In this document: positions 10,441 through 25,640 of the stretch, piece by piece
How positions within the stretch are numbered: the stretch's first letter is position 1
How the letters are laid out: every line of letters starts with the position of its first letter
DNA from: Hydractinia symbiolongicarpus
Taxonomy: Eukaryota; Cnidaria; Hydrozoa; Anthoathecata; Hydractiniidae
NCBI RefSeq assembly: GCF_029227915.1
Contig: NC_079877.1
Location: 7,752,001-7,816,000 of the forward strand
Length of the DNA: 64,000 nt
Direction of reading: 5' to 3'
Notes under the pieces: model-generated
What the model saw: the letters and a program-made list of their open reading frames with translations, nothing else
Databases searched by the model: none
What the model was told of the DNA's origin: nothing
Program-made: the position numbers and the translations under genes

Positions 10441-12986
10441 GCTTTCAACAGTGAAACGATTGACTGTGGGACTTAGTTGAACTGATTTTGGACTTTGACC
10501 TTATAAATGTGATAAATGAGTCATTTTGACTACAAGAAATGACATTCTTCTTAGTTTGACATGATTGCTGGAACTCAGCGATTACACTGGGCGATGTGGT
10601 AACGCTTTATTTAAAAATTAAGATAAATAAGTCATTTTGTACTGTGGGACCAATCCTAGCCGTTATCGCGCGCTGAAGAAATAGAGACAGTTTCAAAAAC
10701 TACATTTCATTGACTTTCTAACGGTGTCAATCCGTTTGAGTTAGAACGGTTGCGTCACATAATCGTACCAGCATGTATTTAGTGATTTTCTTACGATATT
10801 ACTAAGTTGTATTGCTTTCAACAGAGAAACGATTGACTGTGGGACTTAATTGAACTGATTTTGGGCTTTGTCCTTATAAATGTAATAAATGAGCCATTAT
10901 GACTAGAAGAAATAACATTCTCCTTAATTTGACATGATTGCTGGAACTCAGCGATTACACTATGCGCTGTGGTAGCGCTTTGTTTAAAAGTTAAGATAAA
11001 TAAGTCATTTATTACGGTGGAAACAATCCTAGCCGTTATCGCTCGCTGAAGAAATAGAGACAGTTTCAAAAACTACATTTCATTGACTTTCTAACCGTGT
11101 CAATCCGTTTGAATTAAAACGGTTGCGTCACATAATCGTACCAGCATGTATTTAGTGATTTTCTTCCGATATTACTAATTTGTATCGCTTTCAACAGAGA
11201 AACGATTGACTGTGAGACTTAATTGAACTGATTTTGGACTTTGACCTTATAAATGTAATAAATGAGCCATTATGACTAGAAGAAATATCATTCTCTTTAA
11301 TTTGACATGATTGCTGGAACTCAGCGATTACACTGGGCGCTGTGGTAGCGCTTTGTTTAAAAGTTAAGATAAATAAGTCATTTATTACTGTGGAAACAAT
11401 CCTAGCCGTTATCGCACGCTGAAGAAATAGAGACAGTTTCAAAAACTACATTTCATTGACTTTCTAACGGTGTCAATCCGTTTGAATTAAAACGGTCGCG
11501 TCACACATTCGTACCAACATGTATTTGGTGATATTTTTCCGATATTACTAAGTTGTATCGCTTTCAACAGTGAAACGATTGACTGTGGGACTTAGTTGAA
11601 CTGATTTTGGACTTTGACCTTATAAATGTGATAAATGAGTCATTTTGACTACAAGAAATGACATTCTTCTTAGTTTGACATGATTGCTGGAACTCAGCGA
11701 TTACACTGGGCGCTGTGGAAACGCTTTATTTAAAAATTAAGATAAATAAGTCATTTTGTACTGTGGGACCAATCCTGGCCGTTTTAGCGCGCTGAAGAAA
11801 TAGAGACAGTTTCAAAAACTACATTTCATTGACTTTCTAACAGTGTCAATCCGTTTGAGTTAGAACGGTTGCGTCACCTAATCGTACCAGCATGTATTTA
11901 GTGATTTTCTTCCGATATTACTAAGTTGTATCGCTTTCAACAGAGAAACGATTGACTGTGGGACTTAATTGAACTGATTTTGGGCTTTGACCTTATAAAT
12001 GTAATAAATGAGCTATTATGACTAGAAGAAATAACATTCTCCTTAATTTGACATGATTGCTGGAACTCAGCGATTACACTATGCGCTGTGGTAGCGCTTT
12101 GTTTAAAAGTTAAGATAAATAAGTCATTTATTACGGTGGAAACAATCCTAGCCGTTATCGCACGCTGAAGAAATAGAGACAGTTTCAAAAACTACATTTC
12201 ATGGACTTTCTAACGGTGTCAATCCGTTTGAATTAAAACGGTCGCGTCACACATTCGTACCAACATGTATTTAGTGATATTTTTCCGATATTACTAAGTT
12301 GTATCGCTTTCAACAGTGAAACGATTGACTGTGGGACTTAGTTGAACTGATTTTGGACTTTGACCTTATAAATGTGATAAATGAGTCATTTTGACTACAA
12401 GAAATGACATTCTTCTTAGTTTGACATGATTGCTGGAACTCAGCGATTACACTGGGCGCTGTGGAAACGCTTTATTTAAAAATTAAGATAAATAAGTCAT
12501 TTTGTACTGTGGGACCAATCCTGGCCGTTTTAGCGCGCTGAAGAAATAGAGACAGTTTCAAAAACTACATTTCATTGACTTTCTAACGGTGTCAATCCGT
12601 TTGAGTTAGAACGGTTGCGTCACATAATCGTACCAGCATGTATTTAGTGATTTTCTTCCAATATTACTAAGTTGTATCGCTTTCAACAGAGAAACGATTG
12701 ACTGTGGGACTTAATTGAACTGATTTTGGGTTTTGACCTTATAAATGTAATAAATGAGCCATTATGACTAGAAGAAATAACATTTTCCTTAATTTGACAT
12801 GATTGCAGGAACTCAGCGATTACACTATGCCCTGTGGTAGCGCTTTGTTTAAAAGTTAAGATAAATAAGTCATTTATCACGGTGGAAACAATCCTAGCCG
12901 TTATCGCGAGCTGAAGAAATAGAGACAGTTTCAAAAACTACATTTCATTGACTTTCTAACGGTGTCAATCCGTTTGAGTTAAAACG
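10440..12986 (+). repeat. Two-monomer higher-order repeat, 746 bp
   Basis: Two monomer types alternate. One carries TTCAACAGAGAAACGATTGAC and TTTGTTTAAAAGTTAAG. The other carries GACTTAGTTGAACTG and GAGTCATTTTGACTACAAG. GTCGCGTCACAC recurs at 11495 and 12241 (746 bp), and the minus-strand 83-codon ORFs starting at the AGAGAAACG type recur at 11191, 11937 and 12683 with the same spacing. A monomer of the first type also follows another directly at 10818 and 11191 (373 bp), so the alternation starts irregularly. Confidence 0.88.
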
Positions 12987-15900
12987 GTTGGGTCACATAT
13001 TCGAACCAACATATATTTAGCGATATTTTTCTGATATTACTAGGTTGCATCGCTTCAAACAGTGAAACGATTGACTGTGGGACTTAATTGAACTAACTTT
13101 GGACTGTGACCTCATAAGTGTGATAAATGAGACAATTGGACTCCAGGAAAGAACATTCTTCTTACTTTGACATGATTGCCGGAACTCAGCGGTTACACTG
13201 GACCCTGTGGTAGCAATTCATTTAAAAATTTAGATAAATAAGTCATTTTTACTGGGGGACCAATCCTAGCAGTAAGCGCGCGCTGAAGATAGAGAGACAG
13301 TTTCAAAAACTCCATTTCATTGACTTTCTAACGGTGTCAACCCGTTTGAGTTACAACGGTTGCGTCACACATTCGTACCAACATGTATTTAGTGATTTTT
13401 TTCCGATATTACTAAGTTGTATCGCTTTAAACAGTGAAACGATTGACTGTGGGACTTAATTGAACTGATTTTGGTCTTTGACCTTATAAATGTGATAAAT
13501 GAGTCATTTTGACTACAAGAAATGATATTATTCGTAATTTGACATGATTGCTGGAACTCAGCGATTACATTAGGCTCTGTGGTAGCCCTTTTATTAAAAA
13601 TTTAGATAAATAAGTAATTTTTTACTGTGGGACCAATCCTAGCCGTTAGCGCGTGCTGAAGAAATAGAGACAGTTTTAAAAACTCCATTTCATTGACTTT
13701 CTAACGGTGTCAATCCGTTTGAGTTACAACGGTTGCGTCACATATTCGTACCAACATGTATTTAGTGATTTCCTTCCGATAATACTAGGTTGCATCGCTT
13801 TTAACTGTGAAACGTTTGACTGTGCGACTTAATTGAACTGATTTTGAACTTTGACCTTATAATTGTTATAAGTGAGACAATTGGACACCAAGAAATACCA
13901 TTCTTCTTAATTTGACATGATTGGTGGAACTAAGCGTATACACTGGCGCTGTGGTAGCAATTCATTTAAAAATTTAGATAAATAAGTCATTTTTACTGTG
14001 AGACCAATCCTAGCCGTTAGCGCGTGCTGAAGATATAGAGATAGTTTCAAAAACTCCATTTCATTGACTTTCTAACTGTGTCAATACGTTTGAGTTAGAA
14101 CGGTTGCGTCACATAATCGTACCAACATGTATTTAGTGATTTTCTTCCGATATTACTAAGTTGTATCGCTTTCAACAGAGAAACGATTGACTGTGCGACT
14201 TAATTGAACTGATTTTGGACTTTGACCTCATAAGTGTGATAAATGAGACAATTGGACTCCAAGAAAGAACCTTCTTCGTAATTTGACATGATTGCTGGAA
14301 CTCAGCGATTACACTGGACCCTGTGGTAGCGATTCATTTAAAAATTTAGATAAATAAGTCATTTTTTACTGTGGGACCAATCCTAGCCGTTAGTTCGCGC
14401 TGAAGAAATAGAGAAAGCTTTAAAAAGTGCATTTCATTGACTTTCTAACGGTTTCAATCCGTTTGAGTTACAACGGTTGGGTCACATATTCGTACCAACA
14501 TGTATTTAGCGATATTTTTCTGATATTACTAGGTTGCATCGCTTCTAACAGTGAAACGATTGACTGTGGGACTTAATTGAACTGATTTTGGACTTTGACC
14601 TCATAAGTGTGATAAATGAGACAATTGGACTCCAAGAAAGAACATTCTTCGTAATTTGACATGATTGCTGGAACTCAGCGATTACACTGGACCCTGTGGT
14701 AGCCATTCATTTAAAAATTTAGATAAATAAGTCATTTTTTACTGTGGGACCAACCCTAGCCGTTAGTTCGCGCTGAAGAAATAGAGAAAGCTTTAAAAAG
14801 TACATTTCATTGACTTTCTAACGGTTTCAATCCGTTTGAGTTACAACGGTTGGGTCACATATTCGTACCAACATGTATTTAGCGATATTTTTCTGATATT
14901 ACTAGGTTGCATCGCTTCTAACAGTGAAACGATTGACTGTGGGACTTAATTGAACTGATTTTGGACTTTGACCTCATAAGTGTGATAAATGAGACAATTG
15001 GACTCCAAGAAAGAACATTCTTCGTAATTTGACATGATTGCTGGAACTCAGCGATTACACTGGACCCTGTGGTAGCCATTCATTTAAAAATTTAGATAAA
15101 TAAGTCATTTTTTACTGTGGGACCAACCCTAGCCGTTAGTTCGCGCTGAAGAAATAGAGAAAGCTTTAAAAAGTACATTTCATTGACTTTCTAACGGTTT
15201 CAATCCGTTTGAGTTACAACGGTTGGGTCACATATTCGTACCAACATGTATTTAGCGATATTTTTCTGATATTACTAGGTTGCATCGCTTCTAACAGTGA
15301 AACGATTGACTGTGGGACTTAATTGAACTAACTTTGGACTGTGACCTCATAAGTGTGATAAATGAGACAATTGGACTCCAGGAAAGAACATTCTTCTTAC
15401 TTTGACATGATTGCCGGAACTCAGCGATTACACTGGACCCTGTGGTAGCGATTCATTTAAAAATTTAGATAAATAAGTCATTTTTACTGTGGGACCAATC
15501 CTAGCCGTTAGCGCGCGCTGAAGATAGAGAGACAGTTTCAAAAACTCCATTTCATTGACTTTCTCACGGTGTCAATCCGTTTGAGTTACAACGGTTGCGT
15601 CACACATTCGTACCAACATGTATTTAGTGATTTTTTTCCGATATTACTAAGTTGTATCGCTTTAAACAGTGAAACGATTGACTGTGGGACTTAATTGAAC
15701 TGATTTTGGACTTTGACCTTATAAATGTGATAAATGAGTCATTTTGACTACAAGAAATGATATTATTCGTAATTTGACATGATTGCTAGAACTCAGCGAT
15801 TACATTAGGCTCTGTGGTAGCGCTTTATTTAAAAATTAAGATAAATAAGTCATTCTTTACTGTGGGACCAGTCCTAGCCGTTAGTTCGCGCTGAAGAAAT

Positions 15901-16720
15901 GAAGACATTCTCAAAAACTACATTTCATTGATTTCTTGGCGGTATAATTCCGTTTGAGTTACAACGGTTGCGTCACATATTCGTACCAACATGTATTTAG
16001 CGAAAGTATTCTGATATTACTATGTTGCATCGCTTTTAACTGTGAAACGTTTGACTGTGCGACTTAATTGAACTGATTTTGGACTTTGACCTCATAAGTG
16101 TGATAAATGAGAAAATTGGACTCCAAGAAAGAACATTCTTCGTAAATTGACATGATTGCAGGAACTCTGCGATTACACTGGACCCTTTGGTAGCGATTCA
16201 TTTAAAAATTTAGATAAATAAGTCATTTTTTACTGTCGGACCAATCCTAGCCGTTAGTTCGCGCTGAAAAAATAGAGAAAGCTTTAAAAAGTACATTTCA
16301 TTGACTTTCTAACGGTTTCAATCCGTTTGAGTTACAACGGTTGGGTCACATATTCGTACCAACATGTATTTAGCGATATATTTCTGTATTACTAGGTTGC
16401 ATCGCTTCTAACAGTGAAACGATTGACTGTGGGACTTAACTGAACTAACTTTGGACTGTGACCTCATAAGTGTGATAAATGTGACAATTGGACTCCAAGA
16501 AAGAACATTCTTCTTAATTTGACATGATTGCCGGAACTCAGCGATTACACTGGACCCTGTGGTAGCGATTCATTTAAAAATTTAGATAAAAAAGTCATTT
16601 TTACTGTGGGATCAATCCTAGCCGTTAGCGCGCGCTAAAGATATAGAGACATTTTCACAAACTCCATTTCATTGACTTTCTAACGGTGTCAATCCGTTTG
16701 AGTTACAACGGTTGCGTCAC
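12987..16720 (+). repeat. Mixed satellite monomers with a local run of near-identical copies
   Basis: About ten monomers. Those starting at about 14,477, 14,850 and 15,223 are spaced exactly 373 bp, and the first two are nearly base-for-base copies across their length (both end with an AAGCTTTAAAAAGT segment and CGGTTTCAATCC). The CTCCAGGAAAGAACATTC and CTTACTTTGACATG combination appears at about 13,140 and 15,375, an offset of about 2235 bp (six monomers). No gene or foreign element is seen. Confidence 0.88.
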
Positions 16721-19437
16721 ATATTCGTACCAACATGTATTTAGCGAAAGTATTCGGATATTACTTGGTTGCATCGCTTTTAACTGTGAAACGTTTGACT
16801 GTGCGACTTAATTGAACTGATTTTGAACTTTGACCTTATAAATGTTATAAGTGAGACAATTGGACACCAAGAAATACCATTCTTCTTAATTTGACATGAT
16901 TGGTGGAACTAAGCGTATACACTGGACCCTGTGGTAGCGATTCATTTAAAAATTTAGATAAATAAGTCATTTTTACTGTGGGACCAGTCCTAGCCGTTAG
17001 CGCGCGCTGAAGATATAGAGATAGTTTCAAAAACTCCATTTCATTGACTTTCTAACGGTGTCAATCCGTTTGAGTTAGAACGGTTGCGTCACATAATCGT
17101 ACCAACATGTATTTAGCGAAAGTATTCGGATATTACTTGGTTGCATCGCTTTTAACTGTGAAACGTTTGACTGTGCGACTTAATTGAACTGATTTTGAAC
17201 TTTGACCTTATAAATGTTATAAGTGAGACAATTGGACACCAAGAAATACCATTCTTCTTAATTTGACATGATTGGTGGAACTAAGCGTATACACTGGACC
17301 CTGTGGTAGCGATTCATTTAAAAATTTAGATAAATAAGTCATTTTTACTGTGGGACCAGTCCTAGCCGTTAGCGCGCGCTGAAGATATAGAGATAGTTTC
17401 AAAAACTCCATTTCATTGACTTTCTAACGGTGTCAATCCGTTTGAGTTAGAACGGTTGCGTCACATAATCGTACCAACATGTATTTAGTGATTTTCTTCC
17501 GATATTACTAAGTTGTATCGCTTTCAACAGAGAAACGATTGACTGTGCGACTTAATTGAACTGATTTTGGACTTTGACCTCATAAGTGTGATAAATGAGA
17601 CAATTGGACTCCAAGAAAGAACATTCTACGTAATTTGACATGATTGCTGGAACTCAGCGATTACACTGGACCCTGTGGTAGCGATTCATTTAAAAATTTA
17701 GATAAATAAGTCATTTTTACTGTGGGACCAGTCCTAGCCGTTAGCGCGCGCTGAAGATATAGAGATAGTTTCAAAAACTCCATTTCATTGACTTTCTAAC
17801 GGTGTCAATCCGTTTGAGTTAGAACGGTTGCGTCACATAATCGTACTAACATGTATTTAGCGAAAGTATTCGGATATTACTTGGTTGCATCGCTTTTAAC
17901 TGTGAAACGTTTGACTGTGCGACTTAATTGAACTGATTTTGAACTTTGACCTTATAAATGTTATAAGTGAGACAATTGGACACCAAGAAATACCATTCTT
18001 CTTAATTTGACATGATTGGTGGAACTAAGCGTACACACTGGACCCTGTGGTAGCGATTCATTTAAAAATTTAGATAAATAAGTCATTTTTACTGTGGTAC
18101 CAGTCCTAGCCGTTAGCGCGCGCTGAAGATATAGAGATAGTTTCAAAAACTCCATTTCATTGACTTTCTAACGGTGTCAATCCGTTTGAGTTAGAACGGT
18201 TGCGTCACATAATCGTACCAACATGTGTTTAGTGATTTTCTTCCGATATTACTAAGTTGTATCGCTTTCAACAGAGAAACGATTGACTGTGCGACTTAAT
18301 TGAACTGATTTTGGACTTTGACCTCATAAGTGTGATAAATGAGACAATTGGACTCCAAGAAAGAACATTCTTCGTAATTTGACATGATTGCTGGAACTCA
18401 GCGATTACACTGGACCCTGTGGTAGCGATTCATTTAAAAATTTAGATAAATAAGTCATTTTTTACTGTGGCACCAATCCTAGCCGTTAGTTCGCGGTGAA
18501 GAAATAGAGAAAGCTTTAAAAAGTATATTTCATTGACTCTCTAACGGTTTCAATCCGTTTGAGTTACAACGGTTGGGTCACATATTCGTACCAACATGTA
18601 TTTAGCGATATTTTTCTGATATTACTAGGTTGCATCGCTTCTAACAGTGAAACGATTGACTGTGGGACTTAATTGAACTAACTTTGGACTGTGACCTCAT
18701 AAGTGTGATAAATGAGACAATTGGACTCCAGGAAAGAACATTCTTCTTACTTTGACATGATTGCCGGAACTCAGCGATTACACTGGACCCTGTGGTAGCG
18801 ATTCATTTAAAAATTTAGAAAAATAAGTCATTTTTACTGTGGGACCAATCCTAGCCATTAGCGCGCGCTGAAGATAGAGAGACAGTTTCAAAAACTCCAT
18901 TTCATTGACTTTTTAACGGTGTCAATCCGTTTGAGTTACAACAGTTGCGTCACACATTCGTACCAACATGTATTTAGTGATTTTTTTCCGATATTACTAA
19001 GTTGTATCGCTTTAAACAGTGAAACGATTGACTGTTGGACTTAATTGAACTAACTTTGGACTGTGACCTCATAAGTGTGATAAATGAGACATTTGGACTC
19101 CAGGAAAGAACATTCTTCTTACTTTGACATGATTGCCGGAACTCAGCGATTACACTGGACCCTGTGGTAGCGATTTATTTAAAAATTTAGATAAATAAGT
19201 CATTTTTACTGTGGGACAAATCCTAGCCGTTAGCGCGCGCTGAAGATAGAGAGACAGTTTCAAAAACTCCATTTCATTGAATTTCTAACGGTGTCAATCC
19301 GTTTGAGTTACAACAGTTGCGTCACACATTCGTACCAACATGTATTTAGTGATTTTTTTCCGATATTTCTAAGTTGTATCGCTTTAAACAGTGAAACGAT
19401 TGACTGTGGGACTTAATTGAACTGATTTTGGACTTTG
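16720..19437 (+). repeat. Satellite with a 744-bp dimer (16.7-18.2 kb), then mixed monomers
   Basis: A monomer type with GGACACCAAGAAATACC and TTGGTGGAACTAAGCGTA occurs at 16,862, 17,233 and 17,977. The first pair is adjacent (372 bp) and the next is two monomers away (744 bp). The intervening type is the CAACAGAGAAACGATTGACTGTGCG version. From about 18,560 the GATATTTTTCTGATATTAC type and a GATTTTTTTCCG type alternate, including two copies of CTTACTTTGACATG at 18,745 and 19,118. Confidence 0.87.
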
Positions 19438-20870
19438 ACCTTATAAATGTGATAAATGAGTCAGTTTGACTACAAGAAATGATATTATTCGTAATTTGAC
19501 ATGATTGCTGGAACTCAGCGATTACATTAGGCTCTGTGGTAGCGCTTTATTTAAAAATTTAGATAAATAAGTCATTTTTTACTGTGGGACCAATCCTAGC
19601 CGTTAGTTTGCGCTGAAAAAATAGAGAAAGTTTTAAAAAGTACATTTCATTGACTTTCTAACGGTTTCAATCCGTTTGAGTTACAACGGTTGGGTCACAT
19701 ATTCGTACCAACATGTATTTAGCGATATTTTTCTGATATTACTAGGTTGCATCGCTTCTAACAGTGAAACGATTGACTGTGGGACTTAATTGAACTAACT
19801 TTGGACTGTGACCTCATAAGTGTGATGAATGTGACAATTGGACTCCAAGAAAGAACATTCTTCTTAATTTGACATGATTGCCGGAACTCAGCGATTACAC
19901 TGGACCCTGTGGTAGCGATTCATTTAAAAATTTAGATAAATAAGTCATTTTTACTGTGGGACCAATCCTAGCCGTTAGCGCGCGCTAAAGATATAGAGAC
20001 AGTTTCACAAACTCCATTTCATTGACTTTCTAACGGTGTCAATTCGTTTGAGTTACAACGGTTGCGTCACATATTCGTACCAACATGTATTTAGCGAAAG
20101 TATTCGGATATTACTAGGTTGCATCGCTTTAAACAGTGAAACGATTGACTGTGGGACTTAATTGAACTGATTTTGGACTTTGACCTTATAAATGTGATAA
20201 ATGAGTCAGTTTGACTACAAGAAATGATATTATTCGTAATTTGACATGATTGCTGGAACTCAGCGATTACATTAGGCTCTGTGGTAACGCTTTATTTAAA
20301 AATTTAGATAAATAAGTCATTTTTTACTGTGGGACCAATCCTAGCCGTTAGTTTGCGCTGAAAAAATAGAGAAAGTTTTAAAAAGTACATTTCATTGACT
20401 TTCTAACGGTTTCAATCCGTTTGAGTTACAACGGTTGGGTCACATATTCGTACCAACATGTATTTAGCGATATTTTTCTGATATTACTAGGTTGCATCGC
20501 TTCTAACAGTGAAACGATTGACTGTGGGACTTAATTGAACTAACTTTGGACTGTGACCTCATAAGTGTGATGAATGTGACAATTGGACTCCAAGAAAGAA
20601 CATTCTTCTTAATTTGACATGATTGCCGGAACTCAGCGATTACACTGGACCCTGTGGTAGCGATTCATTTAAAAATTTAGATAAATAAGTCATTTTTACT
20701 GTGGGACCAATCCTAGCCGTTAGCGCGCGCTAAAGATATAGAGACAGTTTCACAAACTCCATTTCATTGACTTTCTAACGGTGTCAATTCGTTTGAGTTA
20801 CAACGGTTGCGTCACATATTCGTACCAACATGTATTTAGCGAAAGTATTCGGATATTACTAAGTTGTATC
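19437..20870 (+). repeat. Two copies of a 745-bp satellite dimer
   Basis: GAGTCAGTTTGACTAC recurs at 19,458 and 20,203. GATGAATGTGACAATTGG recurs at 19,824 and 20,569. TTTGCGCTGAAAAAATAGAG recurs at 19,609 and 20,353. All are 744-745 bp apart and in the same order. The two copies are nearly identical, so the duplication looks recent relative to most of the array. Confidence 0.85.
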
Positions 20871-23800
20871 GCTTTCAACAGAGAAACGATTGACTGTGCG
20901 ACTTAATTGAACTGATTTTGGACTTTGACCTCATAAGTGTGATGAATGAGACAATTGGAATCCAAGAAAGAACATTCTTCGTAATTTGACATGATTGCTG
21001 GAACTCAGCGATTACACTGGACCCTGTAGTAGCGATTCATTTAAAAATTTAGATAAATAAGTCATTTTTTACTGTGGGAGCAATCCTAGCCGTAAGTTCG
21101 CGCTGAAGAAATAGAGAAAGCTTTAAAAAGTACATTTCATTGACTTTCTAACGGTTTCAATCCGTTTGAGTTACAACGGTTGGGTCACCTATTCGTACCA
21201 ACATGTATTTAGCAATATTTTTCTGATATTACTAGGTTGCATCGCTTCTAACAGTGAAACGATTGACTGTGGGACTTAATTGAACTTACTTTGGACTGTG
21301 ACCTCATAAGTGTGATAAATGAGACAATTGGACACCAAGAAATACCATTCTTCTTAATTTGACATGATTGGTGGAACTAAGCGTATACACTGGACCCTGT
21401 GGTAGCGATTCATTTAAAAATTTAGATAAATAAGTCATTTTTACTGTGGGACCAATCCTAGCCGTTAGCGCGCGCTGAAGATATAGAGATAGTTTCAAAA
21501 AATCCATTTCATTGATTTTCTAACGGTGTCAATCCGTTTCAGTTAGAACGGTTGCGTCACATAGTCGTACCAACATGTATTTAGTGATTTTCTTCCGATA
21601 TTACTAAGTTGTATCGCTTTCAACAGAGAAACGATTGACTGTGCGACTTAATTGAACTGATTTTGGACTTTGACCTCATAAGTGTGATAAATGAGACAAT
21701 TGGAATCCAAGAAAGAACATTCTTCGTAATTTGACATGATTGCTGGAACTCAGCGATTACACTGGACCCTGTAGTAGCGATTCATTTAAAAATTTAGATA
21801 AATAAGTCATTTTTTACTGTGGGACCAATCCTAGCCGTTAGTTTGCGCTGAAAAAATAGAGAAAGTTTTAAAAAGTACATTTCATTGACTTTCTAACGGT
21901 TTCAATCCGTTTGAGTTACAACGGTTGGGTCACATATTCGTACCAACATGTATTTAGCGATATTTTTCTGATATTACTAGGTTGCATCGCTTCTAACAGT
22001 GAAACGATTGACTGTGGGACTTAATTGAACTAACTTTGGACTGTGACCTCATAAGTGTGATGAATGTGACAATTGGACTCCAAGAAAGAACATTCTTCTT
22101 AATTTGACATGATTGCCGGAACTCAGCGATTACACTGGACCCTGTGGTAGCGATTCATTTAAAAATTTAGATAAATAAGTCATTTTTACTGTGGGACCAA
22201 TCCTAGCCGTTAGCGCGCGCTAAAGATATAGAGACAGTTTCACAAACTCCATTTCATTGACTTTCTAACGGTGTCAATTCGTTTGAGTTACGACGGTTGC
22301 GTCACATATTCGTACCAACATGTATTTAGCGATATTTTTCTGATATTACTAGGTTGCATCGCTTCTAACAGTGAAACGATTGACTGTGGGACTTAATTGA
22401 ACTAACTTTGGACTGTGACCTCATAATTGTGATAAATGAGACAATTGGACTCCAAGAAAGAACATTCTTCCTAATTTGACATGATTGCCGGAACTCAGCG
22501 ATTACACTGGACCCTGTGGTAGCGATTCATTTAAAAAGTTAGATAAATAAGCCATTTTTACTGTGGGACCAATCCTAGCCGTTAGCGCGCACTGAAGGTA
22601 TAGAGACAGTTTCACAAACTCCATTTCATTGACTTTCTAACGGTTTCAATCCGTTTGAGTTACAACGGTTGGGTCACCTATTCGTACCAACATGTATTTA
22701 GCAATATTTTTCTGATATTACTAGGTTGCATCGCTTCTAACAGTGAAACGATTGACTGTGGGACTTAATTGAACTTACTTTGGACTGTGACCTCATAAGT
22801 GTGATAAATGAGACAATTGGACACCAAGAAATACCATTCTTCTTAATTTGACATGATTGGTGGAACTAAGCGTATACACTGGACCCTGTGGTAGCGATTC
22901 ATTTAAAAATTTAGATAAATAAGTCATTTTTACTGTGGGACCAATCCTAGCCGTTAGCGCGCGCTGAAGATATAGAGATAGTTTCAAAAAATCCATTTCA
23001 TTGATTTTCTAACGGTGTCAATCCGTTTCAGTTAGAACGGTTGCGTCACATAGTCGTACCAACATGTATTTAGTGATTTTCTTCCGATATTACTAAGTTG
23101 TATCGCTTTCAACAGAGAAATGATTGACTGTGCGACTTAATTGAACTGATTTTGGACTTTGACCTCATAAGTGTGATAAATGAGACAATTGGAATCCAAG
23201 AAAGAACATTCTTCGTAATTTGACATGATTGCTGGAACTCAGCGATTACACTGGACCCTGTAGTAGCGATTCATTTAAAAATTTAGATAAATAAGTCATT
23301 TTTTACTGTGGGAGCAATCCTAGCCGTTAGTTCGCGCTGAAGAAATAGAGAAAGCTTTAAAAAGTACATTTCATTGACTTTCTAACGGTTTCAATCCGTT
23401 TGAGTTACAACGGTTGGGTCACATATTCGTACCAACATGTATTTAGCGATATTTTTCTGATATTACTAGGTTGCATCGCTTTTAACAGTGAAACGATTGA
23501 CTGTGGGACTTAATTGAACTAACTTTGGACTGTGACCTCATAAGTGTGATGAATGTGACAATTGGACTCCAAGAAAGAACATTCTTCTTAATTTGACATG
23601 ATTGCCGGAACTCAGCGATTACACTGGACCCTGTGGTAGCGATTCATTTAAAAATTTAGATAAATAAGTCATTTTTACTGTGGGACCAATCCTAGCCGTT
23701 AGCGCGCGCTAAAGATATAGAGACAGTTTCACAAACTCCATTTCATTGACTTTCTAACGGTGTCAATTCGTTTGAGTTACAACGGTTGCGTCACATATTT

Positions 23801-25640
23801 GTACCAACATGTATTTGGCGAAAGTATTCGGATATTACTAGGTTGCATCGCTTTTAACTGTGAAACGTTTAACTGTGCGACTTAATTGAACTGATTTTGA
23901 ACTTTGACCTTATAAATGTTATAAGTGAGACAATTGGACACCAAGAAATACCATTCTTCTTAATTTGACATGATTGGTGGAACTAAGCGTATACACTGGA
24001 CCCTGTGGTAGCGATTCATTTAAAAATTTAGATAAATAAGTCATTTTTACTGTGGGACCAATCCTAGCCGTTAGCGCGCGCTGAAGATATAGAGATAGTT
24101 TCAAAAAATCCATTTCATTGATTTTCTAACGGTGTCAATCCGTTTCAGTTAGAACGGTTGCGTCACATAGTCGTACCAACATGTATTTAGTGATTTTCTT
24201 CCGATATTACTAAGTTGTATCGCTTTCAACAGAGAAACGATTGACTGTGCGACTTAATTGAACTGATTTTGGACTTTGACCTCATAAGTGTGATAAATGA
24301 GACAATTGGAATCCAAGAAAGAACATTCTTCGTAATTTGACATGATTGCTGGAACTCAGCGATTACACTGGACCCTGTAGTAGCGATTCATTTAAAAATT
24401 TAGATAAATAAGTCATTTTTTACTGTGGAACAATCCTAGCCGTATGTTCGCGCTGAAGAAATAGAGAAAGCTTTAAAAAGTACATTTCATTGACTTTCTA
24501 ACGGTTTCAATCCGTTTGAGTTACAACGGTTGGGTCACATATTCGTACCAACATGTATTTAGCGATATTTTTCTGATATTACTAGGTTGCATCGCTTCTA
24601 ACAGTGAAACGATTGACTGTGGGACTTAATTGAACTAACTTTGGACTGTGACCTCATAATTGTGATAAATGAGACAATTGGACTCCAAGAAAGAACATTC
24701 TTCCTAATTTGACATGATTGCCGGAACTCAGCGATTACACTGGACCCTGTGGTAGCGATTCATTTAAAAAGTTAGATAAATAAGCCATTTTTACTGTGGG
24801 ACCAATCCTAGCCGTTAGCGCGCACTGAAGGTATAGAGACAGTTTCACAAACTCCATTTCATTGACTTTCTAACGGTTTCAATCCGTTTGAGTTACAACG
24901 GTTGGGTCACCTATTCGTACCAACATGTATTTAGCAATATTTTTATGATATTACTAGGTTGCATCGCTTCTAACAGTGAAACGATTGACTGTGGGACTTA
25001 ATTGAACTTACTTTGGACTGTGACCTCATAAGTGTGATAAATGAGACAATTGGACACCAAGAAATACCATTCTTCTTAATTTGACATGATTGGTGGAACT
25101 AAGCGTATACACTGGACCCTGTGGTAGCGATTCATTTAAAAATTTAGATAAATAAGTCATTTTTACTGTGGGACCAATCCTAGCCGTTAGCGCGCGCTGA
25201 AGATATAGAGATAGTTTCAAAAAATCCATTTCATTGATTTTCTAACGGTGTCAATCCGTTTCAGTTAGAACGGTTGCGTCACATAGTCGTACCAACATGT
25301 ATTTAGTGATTTTCTTCCGATATTACTAAGTTGTATCGCTTTCAACAGAGAAACGATTGACTGTGCGACTTAATTGAACTGATTTTGGACTTTGACCTCA
25401 TAAGTGTGATAAATGAGACAATTGGAATCCAAGAAAGAACATTCTTCGTAATTTGACATGATTGCTGGAACTCAGCGATTACACTGGACCCTGTAGTAGC
25501 GATTCATTTAAAAATTTAGATAAATAAGTCATTTTTTACTGTGGGAGCAATCCTAGCCGTTAGTTCGCGCTGAAGAAATAGAGAAAGCTTTAAAAAGTAC
25601 ATTTCATTGACTTTCTAACGGTTTCAATCCGTTTGAGTTA
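20870..25640 (+). repeat. Interleaved four- and six-monomer higher-order repeats (1489 and 2233 bp)
   Basis: TGGGTCACCTATTCG with TTTAGCAATATTTTT marks monomers at 21,181, 22,670 and 24,903: intervals of 1489 (four monomers) and 2233 (six). The rare TCATAATTGTGATAAATG recurs at 22,421 and 24,654, and ACTGAAGGTATAGAGAC at 22,591 and 24,824, both exactly 2233 bp apart. GATGAATGTGAC at 22,059 and 23,548 shows the 1489 spacing. The block therefore contains two overlapping rounds of amplification. Confidence 0.84.
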